A stretch of DNA of 64,000 bases from Candidatus Obscuribacterales bacterium. Its GTDB lineage: Bacteria; Cyanobacteriota; Vampirovibrionia; Obscuribacterales; Obscuribacteraceae. The notes beneath the pieces are model-generated. The model worked only from the letters and a program-made list of their open reading frames with translations. It did not search any database and was not told the DNA's origin. The first letter of the stretch is position 1; each line of letters begins with the position of its first letter. Positions 1-9,080 of the stretch are shown in pieces. The stretch is taken from NCBI GenBank assembly GCA_020634035.1, contig JACKCM010000005.1:558001-622000 (forward strand), given 5' to 3'. A program made the position numbers and the translations under genes.

Positions 1-1746
1 CTTGCGTATCTGATGCTTGGCCAGGTAGGCAGATCGAAAGACGCCTATGAAGGCGCCAGGGTCATTGCCAGCCGCATAGGCAATATAGAAAGCCAGTGGG
101 ACTGCGCTACCGGTCTGGGCAAAGTCTACGCCAAGCTGGGAGAGAGAGAAAAGGCGGAAGAGTCTCTTAAACAGGCAGTCTCGCTTGCCGACAAAGAGAG
201 ACGGCAATTCTCCCGGGACAGCTTTAAAACTGCCCAGTTGAGCTTACGAGAAGACTGTTTTCTTGAACTGGTCGAGTTGCTGTTCAAAGACAATCGTTTT
301 GAAGAAGCGCTTACCATAGCAGAATGCGGACGGGCCCGAGCCTTTTTAGATATGCTCGAAGGACGTTCTAGCGGAGCGGCTCCACGACTGGTCTCCAGCA
401 GCTTGATAGAGGGTGCTAACAGCGGTAGAGTCGAGAAAAAGCCTGAAGCGAGAACTCTTGTAGCCATGGCCGATACCGGGGCCGCAAACACTGGATTTCG
501 TTCGGTTAAAGTCCGCCCCAAAACCGGTACCACAGTAAGCCCTTCTGCCATCTCTCCGGTCAATGCAAAAGCACCTGACCTGACCGAGTTACAGGCTCTG
601 GTCAAACGAAGCGGGACCTATGTTTTAGAGTACATCGCTACTTCTAAAGGAGTAATGATCTGGTTGGTTGATCCAAGCGGTAAAGTCGTTGTGGGCAAGA
701 CCGTTGACTGTGAATTAGAAGAGCTCAAGAATCTTATAAGAGAAACTCATAAATCTATTGTCACCACTCCCGATGGCATGGAAGCACTTCATGAACTTTC
801 CGAGAACCGATCTAAATCTCTGCGTAAGCTCTATGACCTGTTAATCGGTCCGGTAGCATCTTCGCTGCCCACGGATCCTGAGCAGGTGGTGACAGTGGTG
901 CCCTATGGACCTCTCTATCTAGTGCCGTTTGCAGCTTTATTAGATCCTGGCAATTCTTATTTTGTAGAGAAACACGCCCTGGCATACTTGCCTTCTATAG
1001 CGGTTCTGAGAGCTACCGGCGATATGAAGCAGAAACTTGCCGGACTTGACGACAAGCTGCTTGCTTTCGGAAATCCAATAACCGAACGCAATAAGTTCAT
1101 AGGCAAGTTGCCTTATGCCGAAAAGGAAGTGGCCAAGGTCGCCTCTATCTTCAACCAGGTTAAACAGGTCAATCCAGACGCTACCCATATAGAGGTAGGC
1201 GAGGCAGCCACCAAGAAAAAATTTGCCGAACTGGCTCCGGGATATTCTTATATTCATCTAGCCACCCACGGACTTATAGATGCTGATTCGCCTATGGACT
1301 CCAGTGTGGTGCTCGCACCGGAAGGAGATGACGATGGACTTTTGACCGTCAAAGACATCCTCGAACTTCCAGCGCTAAAAGCGAAATTGATTGTCTTGTC
1401 CGCCTGTCAGACCGGTAAAGGGAAGGTCACCGGGGATGGGGTCATCGGTCTCTCCCGTGCTTTTATAATCGCCGGCACCCCTTCGGTCATGGTGAGCCAG
1501 TGGAATGTCGATGACGTGATGACCGAATTTCAGATGGCGCTGCTATATAAAGAGTTGCTGTCCGGTCAGAAGAAGGCTAGAGCCCTTAGAGTGGCTCAGC
1601 TCAAGACCATAAACTTTATGGAAAAAGGACTGGCCTCAAGCTTTGCCGACGAAGGCGAAGATGATGAGGAAACCGGCAAGAAAGCCAAAGACAGAGCCAA
1701 TCCTCGCTACTGGGCCGCTTTTCAGGTCATAGGCGAAGCTGATTAA
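1..1746 (+). CDS. TPR-CHAT domain protein (5' partial)
   Basis: The frame is open from base 1, so the gene begins upstream of the window; the first in-window ATG is at 13. The N-terminal ~110 residues are helical TPR-like pairs (for example GKVYAKLGEREKAEESL). A linker leads to a C-terminal CHAT domain, a caspase-like peptidase fold. The CHAT dyad motifs are visible: HLATHG (second His about residue 419 counted from position 13) and LSACQTG (Cys about 465), followed by GDGVIGLSRAFIIAG and SQWNVDD, typical of the family. TPR-CHAT proteins are common in cyanobacteria and filamentous bacteria and are proposed proteases in signalling or defence; the substrate is unknown. The gene converges with the barrel-like gene, leaving a 10-base gap. 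Domain call is secure, function is not. Confidence 0.9.
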   Translation, partial: LAYLMLGQVGRSKDAYEGARVIASRIGNIESQWDCATGLGKVYAKLGEREKAEESLKQAVSLADKERRQFSRDSFKTAQLSLREDCFLELVELLFKDNRFEEALTIAECGRARAFLDMLEGRSSGAAPRLVSSSLIEGANSGRVEKKPEARTLVAMADTGAANTGFRSVKVRPKTGTTVSPSAISPVNAKAPDLTELQALVKRSGTYVLEYIATSKGVMIWLVDPSGKVVVGKTVDCELEELKNLIRETHKSIVTTPDGMEALHELSENRSKSLRKLYDLLIGPVASSLPTDPEQVVTVVPYGPLYLVPFAALLDPGNSYFVEKHALAYLPSIAVLRATGDMKQKLAGLDDKLLAFGNPITERNKFIGKLPYAEKEVAKVASIFNQVKQVNPDATHIEVGEAATKKKFAELAPGYSYIHLATHGLIDADSPMDSSVVLAPEGDDDGLLTVKDILELPALKAKLIVLSACQTGKGKVTGDGVIGLSRAFIIAGTPSVMVSQWNVDDVMTEFQMALLYKELLSGQKKARALRVAQLKTINFMEKGLASSFADEGEDDEETGKKAKDRANPRYWAAFQVIGEAD

Positions 1747-1756
1747 GCCGGAGCGC

Positions 1757-2926
1757 TTAGATATCTTTGAGCTTGATCGGGAAGATTGGCGGCTTGGCCA
1801 CGGTTACCCTGATACCGCCGAAGATACGATAGTTGAAGCCTGCAAAGCCGGGACTCTGGGGAGCGCCTATATTGAATATCTGCTGGGAGCGGATATAAGT
1901 CTGAATCGGATAGCGCGGATTGATTTTTCTGGCCACTTCTTCGGTGAGGATGATCACCTGGTTATTGCCACCGCCTCTATATATGGGGCGGCCGAAATTG
2001 GAAGCCAGGGTAGAGTCAGCCAGGAATGTCCAGCCACCTTTGCGGTGCACCACGCCACCGGAGTAGAACTGATCGAACTCCTGATAGCGATCGAACATGC
2101 GTCTGAAGCGAACCTGGCCTAGCACACTGCCATAGGCGACGGTGTTGTTGCCTATCGGTTTGGTCAGAGTCACCGAAGGAATTATGTCGAAGAGAAAGGG
2201 CGGGTCGTCTATATAGTCCAGGCTGCTGAATAGTGCCCGGTTGAAATATCCGAAAGATAAATTAGCCCGGTCTTTGAGGGGCACATCATGGGTGACCTGA
2301 AATCCCACTGATTGCAGGGTTCGCGACAGGGGACGGTCAAACTTGGTGTATTGATCTCGCAAGAGAAAATAATTGGCAGATACCCGGGTGCGTTTTGTTA
2401 GAGCATAACCAAGCGTCAGGTTGGGCAGTACCCGATAGATGAAATCAGAGCTGTTGCGACTGTTGGTCTGGAAAACGTTGGTTTCAAGCCTGACACTGTT
2501 GTCGACCACGCCGGTGAAAAACATTTTGGATGGCAGCCGATAGAGCATGCCCGATTTGAACTGATCGAAGCGATCGAAAGATGGGTTGCGACGGGGCAGG
2601 TTGACTGGTGTCAGATCCAGTGTCGGTTCGTCGCCCAGGGGGTCCGAGCCGGTCACATCCGTAGGCACCGACTGAGCTATTTCGTCTATCTCACCGCTAT
2701 GCACTGGATATGGAGTCAGGTTCAGCTCTTGATTCTGGTCCGGAACTATCGAAAGAGGTTGTTGCGGATGAATTTGAGCGAGGACAAGCTCTGGTTCAGG
2801 AATCAAGTTGTCCTCTACCACCGCCTGGGACTGAGCCTGACAGGGGGTCGCCAGTTCAAATAAGCCGGCAATGGCGAGAAGCACCACCGGGAATATCAGA
2901 AATTTCTTGCTCTGGCGAAGAGGCAT
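1757..2926 (-). CDS. secreted, probable outer-membrane beta-barrel protein
   Basis: A 389-residue protein with a clear Sec signal peptide (basic MPLRQSKK, hydrophobic core, cleavage near PCQA-QS). After a Pro-rich, acidic linker (residues ~35-115) the rest is alternating polar/hydrophobic stretches with aromatic-rich strands (NLTLGYALTKRTRVSANYF, ANLSFGYFNRALF, GSVLGQVRFRRMF), as expected for amphipathic barrel strands. It has no clear named family that I recognise. An outer-membrane or extracellular location is inferred from the signal peptide and strand pattern, and fits the LPS-type genes elsewhere in the window. It converges with the TPR-CHAT gene. Confidence 0.65.
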   Translation of the reverse strand: MPLRQSKKFLIFPVVLLAIAGLFELATPCQAQSQAVVEDNLIPEPELVLAQIHPQQPLSIVPDQNQELNLTPYPVHSGEIDEIAQSVPTDVTGSDPLGDEPTLDLTPVNLPRRNPSFDRFDQFKSGMLYRLPSKMFFTGVVDNSVRLETNVFQTNSRNSSDFIYRVLPNLTLGYALTKRTRVSANYFLLRDQYTKFDRPLSRTLQSVGFQVTHDVPLKDRANLSFGYFNRALFSSLDYIDDPPFLFDIIPSVTLTKPIGNNTVAYGSVLGQVRFRRMFDRYQEFDQFYSGGVVHRKGGWTFLADSTLASNFGRPIYRGGGNNQVIILTEEVARKINPRYPIQTYIRSQQIFNIGAPQSPGFAGFNYRIFGGIRVTVAKPPIFPIKLKDI

Positions 2927-3076
2927 AATCAGGAGATTGAAGTTGTAGTAAGGACTTAAATGTCAATGGCATTATAGCGGAGGGTAGCTACCTCTTCCAT
3001 TATCTTGTTACAAGCTATTTCCCTGAAGATGCTCAATCGCTCATAATTGACTTTCCACAGCAAAAAGGAGTTTCGA

Positions 3077-3457
3077 GTGAAGGAGAATATAGGCGAGCGA
3101 GTTCCAGCTATCAGGGTGGTGCTCCTGCCAAGGGATACCAACAGCCAGGGCACAATTTTTGGCGGTATTATTCTCAGCCACATCGACCTTGCAGGGGCGG
3201 TGGAGGCAGCCAAGACCACCAGGCAGAAGGTGGTGACCAAGGCTATCAAAGAGGTCGAGTTCAAGGCGCCGGTCTTTGTCGGGGAGGTTGTCAGTTTCTA
3301 CGCCACCACCCTGAGAGTGGGCACCACTTCGATAACCGTTCATGTGGATGTGGAAGTCATGAGAGAAGGCGAAGTGGTGGAGGTCACCCATGCCGATCTC
3401 ACCTTTGTCTGTGTGGACAAAGACGGACGTCCTTCTAAGATTCGAAAAGATTCATAA
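3077..3457 (+). CDS. acyl-CoA thioesterase, YciA-like hotdog protein
   Basis: A single hotdog-fold domain of about 126 residues. The signature RDTNSQGTIFGGIILSHIDLAG matches the YciA/BFIT thioesterase pattern (N-x-x-G-x-[IL]-FGG...D in the helix), and EVEFKAPVFVGEVVSFYA is the conserved central strand segment. The family hydrolyses acyl-CoA thioesters in the cytosol. I chose GTG at 3077 because an AAGGAG ribosome site (3065-3070) lies six bases upstream; the frame also opens at TTG 3047, but that codon has no ribosome site and lies upstream of the good one. The exact acyl chain preference cannot be read from sequence. Confidence 0.85.
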   Translation: MKENIGERVPAIRVVLLPRDTNSQGTIFGGIILSHIDLAGAVEAAKTTRQKVVTKAIKEVEFKAPVFVGEVVSFYATTLRVGTTSITVHVDVEVMREGEVVEVTHADLTFVCVDKDGRPSKIRKDS

Positions 3458-3550
3458 ATCAAGTCCGGTTACCGGTGCATATCTCTAACCCGGCCGGTTT
3501 CAGACCCGCTATCATATTCCCCTGTTAACAGGCGAAGCGGAGCTGAGACC

Positions 3551-4135
3551 ATGACCGGTGACAACGGAGCTGATTCGAAAGAGAGATTGCGCCTTTATCT
3601 GGGCACGGCTTGCGGAAAGTCTACGGCGACCTTTGGTGTTTTGTTGAGAGCGCTCAGCTCCGGCAAGAATGTCACCATGGTTTTTTTCGACAAGATGGAA
3701 GGCAACTCGTCAGAAGGTCCGGGACTGAGGCTGCTGGCCGAATCCAAGCAATCCGGTTTCGGAAAGTTGAATCTCAACTATACCGGGGTGAACAGAATCG
3801 GCTCTGGTCCCGGTGGAAGCTTCAGGCTCTACAGTTCGCCAAATGGAATTCTTCCCGAAGACAAAGATGCAGCCAGAGAAGGTCTGGGCTATATCGGCCA
3901 GGGTCTGGAGCGTGGAGACGACATCGTTATCGGTGATGAGCTGCTCGACGTTGCCAGAGTCGGACTGGTCGATTGGGATGAGGTGAAGAATATTTTTAAG
4001 CTTCGCAAAGACCCGACAGTGCTTATTTTGACCGGTAGACGCGCACCGGACTGGCTCATGAAAGAAGCCACCACTATATCCACCACCACCCAGCTAAAGC
4101 ACCATGGTCGAGCCATCGAAGGTCTCGATTGCTGA
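3551..4135 (+). CDS. CobO/BtuR-like ATP:corrinoid adenosyltransferase homologue
   Basis: A 194-residue P-loop protein with the layout of corrinoid adenosyltransferase CobA/CobO: P-loop near residue 18 (GTACGKST), a middle segment ending in IVIGDELLDVARVGLVDWDEV, which matches the DE-containing Walker B region, then VLILTGRRAPDWLMKEATTIS, matching the LTGR-x-AP motif, and a C-terminal HHGRAIEGLD. The usual P-loop is GNGKGKTT, so the third Gly and the following Lys are replaced by Ala and Cys. The family adenosylates cob(I)alamin or cob(I)yrinate diamide. No cobalamin gene is nearby, so the substrate is uncertain. GGAG near 3539 and ATG 3551 support the start. Confidence 0.7.
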   Translation: MTGDNGADSKERLRLYLGTACGKSTATFGVLLRALSSGKNVTMVFFDKMEGNSSEGPGLRLLAESKQSGFGKLNLNYTGVNRIGSGPGGSFRLYSSPNGILPEDKDAAREGLGYIGQGLERGDDIVIGDELLDVARVGLVDWDEVKNIFKLRKDPTVLILTGRRAPDWLMKEATTISTTTQLKHHGRAIEGLDC

Positions 4136-4158
4136 TTCGGTCTTAAAAGCCGCGGTTC

Positions 4159-5568
4159 TCAGTCCGTTTTTGTTCTGGCGCTTTTGATCTGGTTACCGGC
4201 GCTGGCTGTTTCAGGGCTTTTTGTGATTTCTTTTTTCAGCACTTCAATTGCTTTGTTCAGCTGAATGTCTTTACCATCGCTGGGCGATTTGTCGAAGTGC
4301 TTGTAGCTCAAATCAATCCACCAGGGACCTTTTCCTTCTTCCCAGTCTTTGGTTTTCACACCGACTTTGAAATCAGGGACGATACCATGCTTGTGGATGT
4401 CGATATCGTTGGGTGTGAGATATCTGGCTATGGTGACATTGATTCCGGATTCATCATCCAGCTTGTTAATCGCCTGTACCAGACCTTTTCCGAAAGAGGT
4501 CTCACCCACGAGTTTGGCTCTGCCGTTGTCTCTCAAGGCACCGCTCAGAATTTCGCTGGCGCTGGCGCTGCCTTTGTTAATCAGCACCACCATCGGATGT
4601 CGGTTCAAGGGGCGATTGGCAGAGAAGGTGGAGTTCTTGTATCCGTCCGAGTCGATGGTGCTTACGATCACACCACGATCGAGAAACATGTTGGCGATCT
4701 CTATTGCGTTGGTTAAAAGGCCGCCCGGGTTATTACGCAGGTCGAGAATGATACCGTCGGTATTATCCAGTTTTTTCAGAGCTGCCTTCATCTCTTTGTT
4801 GGCTTTCTGAGAGATGAAAGTATCGAGGCGGATATAACCGATGTTACCCGGCAGGATCTCGGCATTAGCAACTGCTCGTATCGGGATCTCATCGCGAACC
4901 AGATCCACCGGTTTCTCTTTGTCTTTACCAATTAAAAATGTCAGGGTAACTTTAGCTCCCTTGGGACCACGAATCAGCTTGACTACCTGGTCCAGGGACT
5001 GACCGGATACTTTTTTGCCGTCTACTTCGGTTATCTCCCAACCGGGTTTGATGTTGGCTTTATAAGCAGGAGTCCCTTCGATGGGAGCGATTACCACCAC
5101 CCGGTGGTTTTTGTTCATGCCGAGCTGCATGCCGACACCATACAAATGCGCTTCAATCTGAGAGCGCTCTTCGGCGAAAGCTTCGGGGTCGAGAAAACGA
5201 GTATAGGGATCACCCAGACTCCAGAGCATGGTCTCTATCGCTTTATGGGCATCGTCAAGGGTTTTGAGCTTGCCATCATATTTATGCTTCCAGCGGTTCC
5301 AGTCCTGGTTGTTATAGTTCTGGTCGTAAAAAGAGCGCCGAATCAGAAGCCATGCTTTCTGGTAGAGAACCTGGGGCATGATCTCGGCATGCTTTGCCTG
5401 GGCTAGCATAAGAGGATTGTTCTTGACGCCGGCACCACCGTCGGCAATCAGAATATGCTTATCGCTGTTTCCTGCTTCCGAAGCTATGAGCCAGCTCTGG
5501 ATGCCGAAACACAACAAGCAACTGACTAAGGGGATACCAATGCGAGTGATGGCTTTTCGGTTGGACAA
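4159..5568 (-). CDS. ctpA: S41 carboxy-terminal processing protease (CtpA type) with PDZ
   Basis: A 469-residue protein with an N-terminal membrane or signal segment (IGIPLVSCLLCFGIQSWLI), a helical pro-region containing the LDPEAF segment typical of CTPs (WSLGDPYTRFLDPEAF), a PDZ domain (residues ~140-215) and the S41 peptidase core. The catalytic Ser336 sits in KGSASASE and Lys361 in TSFGKG, exactly 25 residues apart as in characterised CTPs. It probably works in the periplasm, trimming or degrading proteins with exposed C-termini. It converges with the CobO-like gene, separated by 23 bases. The family is certain; the symbol follows the cyanobacterial-type domain order. Confidence 0.92.
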   Translation of the reverse strand: MSNRKAITRIGIPLVSCLLCFGIQSWLIASEAGNSDKHILIADGGAGVKNNPLMLAQAKHAEIMPQVLYQKAWLLIRRSFYDQNYNNQDWNRWKHKYDGKLKTLDDAHKAIETMLWSLGDPYTRFLDPEAFAEERSQIEAHLYGVGMQLGMNKNHRVVVIAPIEGTPAYKANIKPGWEITEVDGKKVSGQSLDQVVKLIRGPKGAKVTLTFLIGKDKEKPVDLVRDEIPIRAVANAEILPGNIGYIRLDTFISQKANKEMKAALKKLDNTDGIILDLRNNPGGLLTNAIEIANMFLDRGVIVSTIDSDGYKNSTFSANRPLNRHPMVVLINKGSASASEILSGALRDNGRAKLVGETSFGKGLVQAINKLDDESGINVTIARYLTPNDIDIHKHGIVPDFKVGVKTKDWEEGKGPWWIDLSYKHFDKSPSDGKDIQLNKAIEVLKKEITKSPETASAGNQIKSARTKTD

Positions 5569-5915
5569 GTCTCGATTCCTTCTATTTCCAGGTCTCTAAT
5601 GAGATATTAAAGCAATTTCTTACGCCCATGGGGTGAAATAGCTGATTTACCTAATAAAGATCTTCCCTCTTTTTATAATTAGGACTATTCTAGACAAAAT
5701 TTTCGAAAATTGCCTTTATTTGCCGCTTGAAACGAAGCTAGCGTTACGACCGGCAATTTCTTTGGAAAATTTTATTTTACCCCTTTCAAAGTGACAGGTG
5801 CGACTTATCCTGGTTCTTTTCGTGCTTATTGTCATGTACTTTAATTATTTTGGGTTTTAGCCCTTGATCCGGTCCAATAACATACTCTTCTGTCGTTATA
5901 TCCTGGAGATTATCA
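5569..5915. other. intergenic region between divergent ctpA and flippase-like gene
   Basis: No convincing gene is present. The stretch is clearly more AT-rich than the flanking genes and should contain the promoters for both directions. It holds a perfect 14-bp palindrome (AATTTTCGAAAATT, 5698-5711), a possible operator. A minus-strand open frame here overlaps the downstream gene, lacks a ribosome site and looks like a shadow. Confidence 0.5.
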
Positions 5916-6998
5916 GTGACAAGAGGAAGCACAACTCTGGAGAAGAATGAAGTGGCGAATTCGTCAGATTCGCTCAATTCGAGCGGGTCCAATGCGTCGC
6001 CTCAAAGCGGACCTACTATCCCTGTACTAGGGAAGATCTCGGACAAGACCAAGACCAGGTTCAAGATCTGCTTCAGCCTTCTTATGATCGCCAGTCTATT
6101 TCTCTTCGGTAAGGTTGATCTTTCGAAAAGCTGGGCGGCGGCATTGACGGCCCACAAAGGCTATATGCTCGGCGCGATATTGCTGTTTCTCGTCAGTCCT
6201 GTGATGAACGCCCAGCGCTGGCAACTCCTCGCCGGGGCCGTGGGTCTTAAAAAGTCTCTGCTCAAGATGACCCAGTATTGCTACGTCGGAACTTTTTTCA
6301 ATCTCTTTCTTCCTTCCACTGTCGGCGGCGATTTCAGTCGTTGTTACTATCTCTCCAAGGGCACAGGTAAATATCTCCATGCCCTCACTTCGGTGATTGT
6401 CGACCGGGCAATGGGTCTGGCTGTGCTCCTTATGTTCGCCACTTTCGGTCTTTTGCTGGGACCCGGCGGTGCCGACATTCCGATGAATTTGAAGCTGCCT
6501 ATCTTCTTGCTCACTTTCGGCGTCTTTTTCGTGGTGCCTTTCATGCCCCAGTTGAGCAATCGCATTCTGGGACCGGCCAACTGGTTCAGCCGTAAGCTGA
6601 ATGAGAGTACAGCCAGGGTCTTCTGGCAGGATCGCGGTCTAATCCTGACTGCATTCCTCCTTTCTATATTGATGCAGGTGCTGGTGGTTCTCTGCCATGT
6701 CGGCGTGGGAATGGCTCTTGGTATCGATCTGCCCCTCTGGTACTACTTCGTTTTCTATCCTTCGGTGGCGGTGCTCGGTTTTGTCACTCCCAGTATCAAC
6801 GGAATAGGCATCAGAGAATGGGCGTATACCTATTTCCTGACCTTCATGGGAGTAGAGAACTCTACCGCTCTTGCTTTCGCCATCATCTGGCTGGGCATGA
6901 TCACCCTTCTCAGCCTTCTCGGCGGTGTTGTATATACCCTGGGACACTTCAAGATATCTGATGAGGAGCGAGCCAAGCTCCAGACCGGTCAGATCTGA
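5916..6998 (+). CDS. UPF0104/LPG_synthase_TM family membrane protein (flippase-like)
   Basis: A 360-residue protein with a Ser-rich cytoplasmic N-terminal tail (~45 residues) and about eight transmembrane helices. The motif FFNLFLPSTVGGDFSRCYYLSKG is the hallmark of the lysylphosphatidylglycerol synthase TM / AglD-like family, and ITPS-like FVTPSINGIGIREW near the C-terminus is the second family motif. Related proteins flip or attach lipids in the cytoplasmic membrane; the lipid here is unknown. Start is GTG at 5916 with GGAG eight bases upstream. The CCA-adding enzyme gene follows after eight bases, so they are probably co-transcribed. Confidence 0.85.
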   Translation: MTRGSTTLEKNEVANSSDSLNSSGSNASPQSGPTIPVLGKISDKTKTRFKICFSLLMIASLFLFGKVDLSKSWAAALTAHKGYMLGAILLFLVSPVMNAQRWQLLAGAVGLKKSLLKMTQYCYVGTFFNLFLPSTVGGDFSRCYYLSKGTGKYLHALTSVIVDRAMGLAVLLMFATFGLLLGPGGADIPMNLKLPIFLLTFGVFFVVPFMPQLSNRILGPANWFSRKLNESTARVFWQDRGLILTAFLLSILMQVLVVLCHVGVGMALGIDLPLWYYFVFYPSVAVLGFVTPSINGIGIREWAYTYFLTFMGVENSTALAFAIIWLGMITLLSLLGGVVYTLGHFKISDEERAKLQTGQI

Positions 6999-7006
6999 CC
7001 GCTGCG

Positions 7007-8467
7007 ATGAGCATGAGATTGCCGCTACCGGTGGGATGCGAGCCCGATAAGCACCAGGTGGTGCGAGACATGCTCGCGATCTTCGATACCAGTTACAGTT
7101 CTGGTCCCGCTCGAATTTATCTGGTCGGTGGTTACCTTAGAGACTGTCTCAGACCGAAGTTGAAGGCTCGCAAAGAGCTCGATTTCGATTTCGCTGTGGC
7201 CGGAGCTGAAGCGATACCACTGGCCCGTCTTGTTGCTGAGAAGCTGTCCGGCCATTTTGTGCTTTTAGACAATAAGAACGACACCGCCAGGGTAGTGATG
7301 GAAGACGGTACCTGTCTCGATTTTGCCGGCTGTGTCGGCGGAACTATAGAAAGCGATATAAAAAGAAGAGATTTCACCATCAACTCCCTGGTCTGGGACC
7401 CATATCACAGGGACAAGATTTTAGATCTGGTCGGTGGAGCTGGGGATCTGGCAGATGGGGTTCTCACTGCCATCGATGGCAAGAACCTGGTGGACGATCC
7501 GCTCAGGCTTCTGCGTGCCTATCGTTTTGCGGCGGAGTGCGATTTCATCATCGGAGCCGAAACCCTCGCCCTTATCAGTGAGCATGCCGACAAGATCGAA
7601 CATGTTCCTTATGAGAGGACGAACTATGAGTTCTTCTTGATGATGGAATCGGATCGCGCCGGCGAATTGTTGTCGAGCATGGCGCAGACCGGTCTTTTAG
7701 AGGCGATTTTCAGTGATTTGAAAGCGACCCGGCAGGTGACCGCCAACCAGTTTCATCACCTGGGGTTGTTCGAGCACAGTCTTGAATGTGTGCGACAGAC
7801 CGAACTATATATAAGGACTTGTCCGGACTGGGCTAAAGAGTCGGCGGCCCAGACCATCGCCCATGGGGTCAGTCGTCTGAGCGCTACCAAAACGGCATGC
7901 TTGCTGCATGACATAGGCAAACCGGGAACCTGGGAAGTAACTGAAGAAGGACGCCATACTTTTTTAGGCCATGACAAACTCGGGGCTACCATGACCACCG
8001 AACTGGCCAAAGAGCATCGCTGGTCGAAACAGCTTGGTCGTTTTGTGGCCGGTCTGGTGAAGTGGCATCTTCGACCGGGCCATCTCTTTCATCAGGGACC
8101 ACCCACGGAAAAGGCTATAAATAAGTTCTATAGAAAAATTGGCGATGATGTACCAGAGTTGATGATGCTTGCCTTCGGCGACCTGGGAGCCACCCGAGGA
8201 GCAGATTTTACCGAGGCGATGCGGGAGAACCTGGCAGAAAACTTTCGCCGTTTACTTGACGGGTATCCGGCTTTTCGAGAAAGAGAAAATCGTATGCCCC
8301 GGCTGCTGAGCGGAGTCGAAGTGATGGAGCTGCTTGCCTTGCAACCCGGTCCGGCCATAGGAGAAATTCTGGAAGCTCTGGAAGAAGCTCAGAGTTTGCA
8401 AGAAGTCACCGACGTGGCAGAAGCGGAGGCTTTTGTCAGAGAGTTCTGGCGCCGTAAAAATCAATGA
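7007..8467 (+). CDS. CCA tRNA nucleotidyltransferase / poly(A) polymerase family with HD domain
   Basis: A 486-residue class II nucleotidyltransferase. The head domain has LVGGYLRDCL and the catalytic carboxylates in DFDFAV, followed by RRDFTINSLVWD and the DDPLRLLRAYRFA template-binding motif. The C-terminal half carries an HD domain (ACLLHDIGKPGTW, then FLGHDKLGA). These enzymes add or repair the 3' CCA of tRNAs in the cytosol. The only tRNA gene in the window lacks an encoded CCA, which fits a need for this enzyme. It follows the flippase-like gene by eight bases. Whether it adds CCA or only C or A residues cannot be settled by eye. Confidence 0.92.
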   Translation: MSMRLPLPVGCEPDKHQVVRDMLAIFDTSYSSGPARIYLVGGYLRDCLRPKLKARKELDFDFAVAGAEAIPLARLVAEKLSGHFVLLDNKNDTARVVMEDGTCLDFAGCVGGTIESDIKRRDFTINSLVWDPYHRDKILDLVGGAGDLADGVLTAIDGKNLVDDPLRLLRAYRFAAECDFIIGAETLALISEHADKIEHVPYERTNYEFFLMMESDRAGELLSSMAQTGLLEAIFSDLKATRQVTANQFHHLGLFEHSLECVRQTELYIRTCPDWAKESAAQTIAHGVSRLSATKTACLLHDIGKPGTWEVTEEGRHTFLGHDKLGATMTTELAKEHRWSKQLGRFVAGLVKWHLRPGHLFHQGPPTEKAINKFYRKIGDDVPELMMLAFGDLGATRGADFTEAMRENLAENFRRLLDGYPAFRERENRMPRLLSGVEVMELLALQPGPAIGEILEALEEAQSLQEVTDVAEAEAFVREFWRRKNQ

Positions 8468-8591
8468 TTGAGCAATCTCCGCTTGGCAACTTGATTTAAG
8501 GGTTAAAAGAAATAATTCTGGGAATAAAAAATTCAGAGACGAAGCTCTGACTCGTCGTGATTTCAAGAGATTTGCAGAAATCGTATTACCA

Positions 8592-8609
8592 AGTCCTCGT
8601 AGTAGGACT
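8592..8609 (+). promoter_or_regulatory. leader hairpin upstream of small orphan gene
   Basis: AGTCCT (8592-8597) and AGGACT (8604-8609) form a perfect six-pair stem with a six-base loop, inside the 190-base leader before the small gene. A second weak stem GTGC/GCAC follows at 8613-8629. It may be a leader structure, but it could also be chance. Confidence 0.3.
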
Positions 8610-8658
8610 GAAGTGCTGCGCTCTTGCACGAAGGGTTTTTCTTGAGGATAAAGACACC

Positions 8659-8919
8659 ATGTTAAATACCAAGGTTGACAGACTTTCCAATTATTCAATC
8701 ATCGCCAGACTTGATGATGCCATTCCTCTCAACACTGAAGAGTGGGTGAAGACGGAAAGATTGCTCAATCAAGTAAGCGAGTTCGTTCCGATGTCGATGC
8801 TCAACAGTCTGACCGAGGCAATCATCGCCTATGCAGACGACCAGGCTCGACGCGGTTATTTGCTCGGTCAAGAAGATCTGGTGGAAGAGCTCAAGAGTAA
8901 GGCCACCAAGATAGCTTGA
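8659..8919 (+). CDS. small conserved-in-window orphan protein, copy 1 (86 aa)
   Basis: I do not recognise a named family. The 86-residue helical protein is a clear paralogue of the gene at 23968-24240: both share IPLNT/LPLDT, then W-x-K-x-x-x-LL, SEFVP/TEFAP, a YADDQARRG/FADDQTKRG motif and LGQ..L.EEL. Similarity begins at this ATG, which supports the start; GAGG lies eleven bases upstream. An upstream in-frame GTG at 8557 would add 34 residues with no counterpart in the paralogue. No signal peptide or membrane span. Probably a cytosolic protein; the acidic/basic DDQ-RRG block may be an interaction surface (inference). Confidence 0.75.
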   Translation: MLNTKVDRLSNYSIIARLDDAIPLNTEEWVKTERLLNQVSEFVPMSMLNSLTEAIIAYADDQARRGYLLGQEDLVEELKSKATKIA

Positions 8920-8977
8920 TTTGAGCTATAGAACAGATATATTCGTTTCAAATTTTTTCTTCCACTTTCCCAGTCAG

Positions 8978-9000
8978 CCCCTCGATTTCGATTGAGGGGT
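8978..9000 (+). terminator. hairpin terminator after small orphan gene
   Basis: CCCCTCGAT (8978-8986), loop TTCG, ATTGAGGGG (8991-8999): nine pairs with one G-T, capped by a TTCG tetraloop. The following TTGTCTGATTT is only moderately T-rich, so termination strength is uncertain. Confidence 0.55.
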
Positions 9001-9080
9001 TGTCTGATTTCAGTACTCTTAGTGTCACCTTCACTCTTTCGGTTTATAATCAGACTCAGTCATAGCAACCTTCCTGAAAG

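Noticed and set aside
5786..5992. 68-residue minus-strand frame
   Set aside because: Overlaps the N-terminus of the flippase-like gene, low-complexity charged composition, no ribosome site.
8557..8658. N-terminal extension of the small orphan protein from GTG 8557
   Set aside because: The extension has no counterpart in the paralogue, and it crosses leader hairpins.
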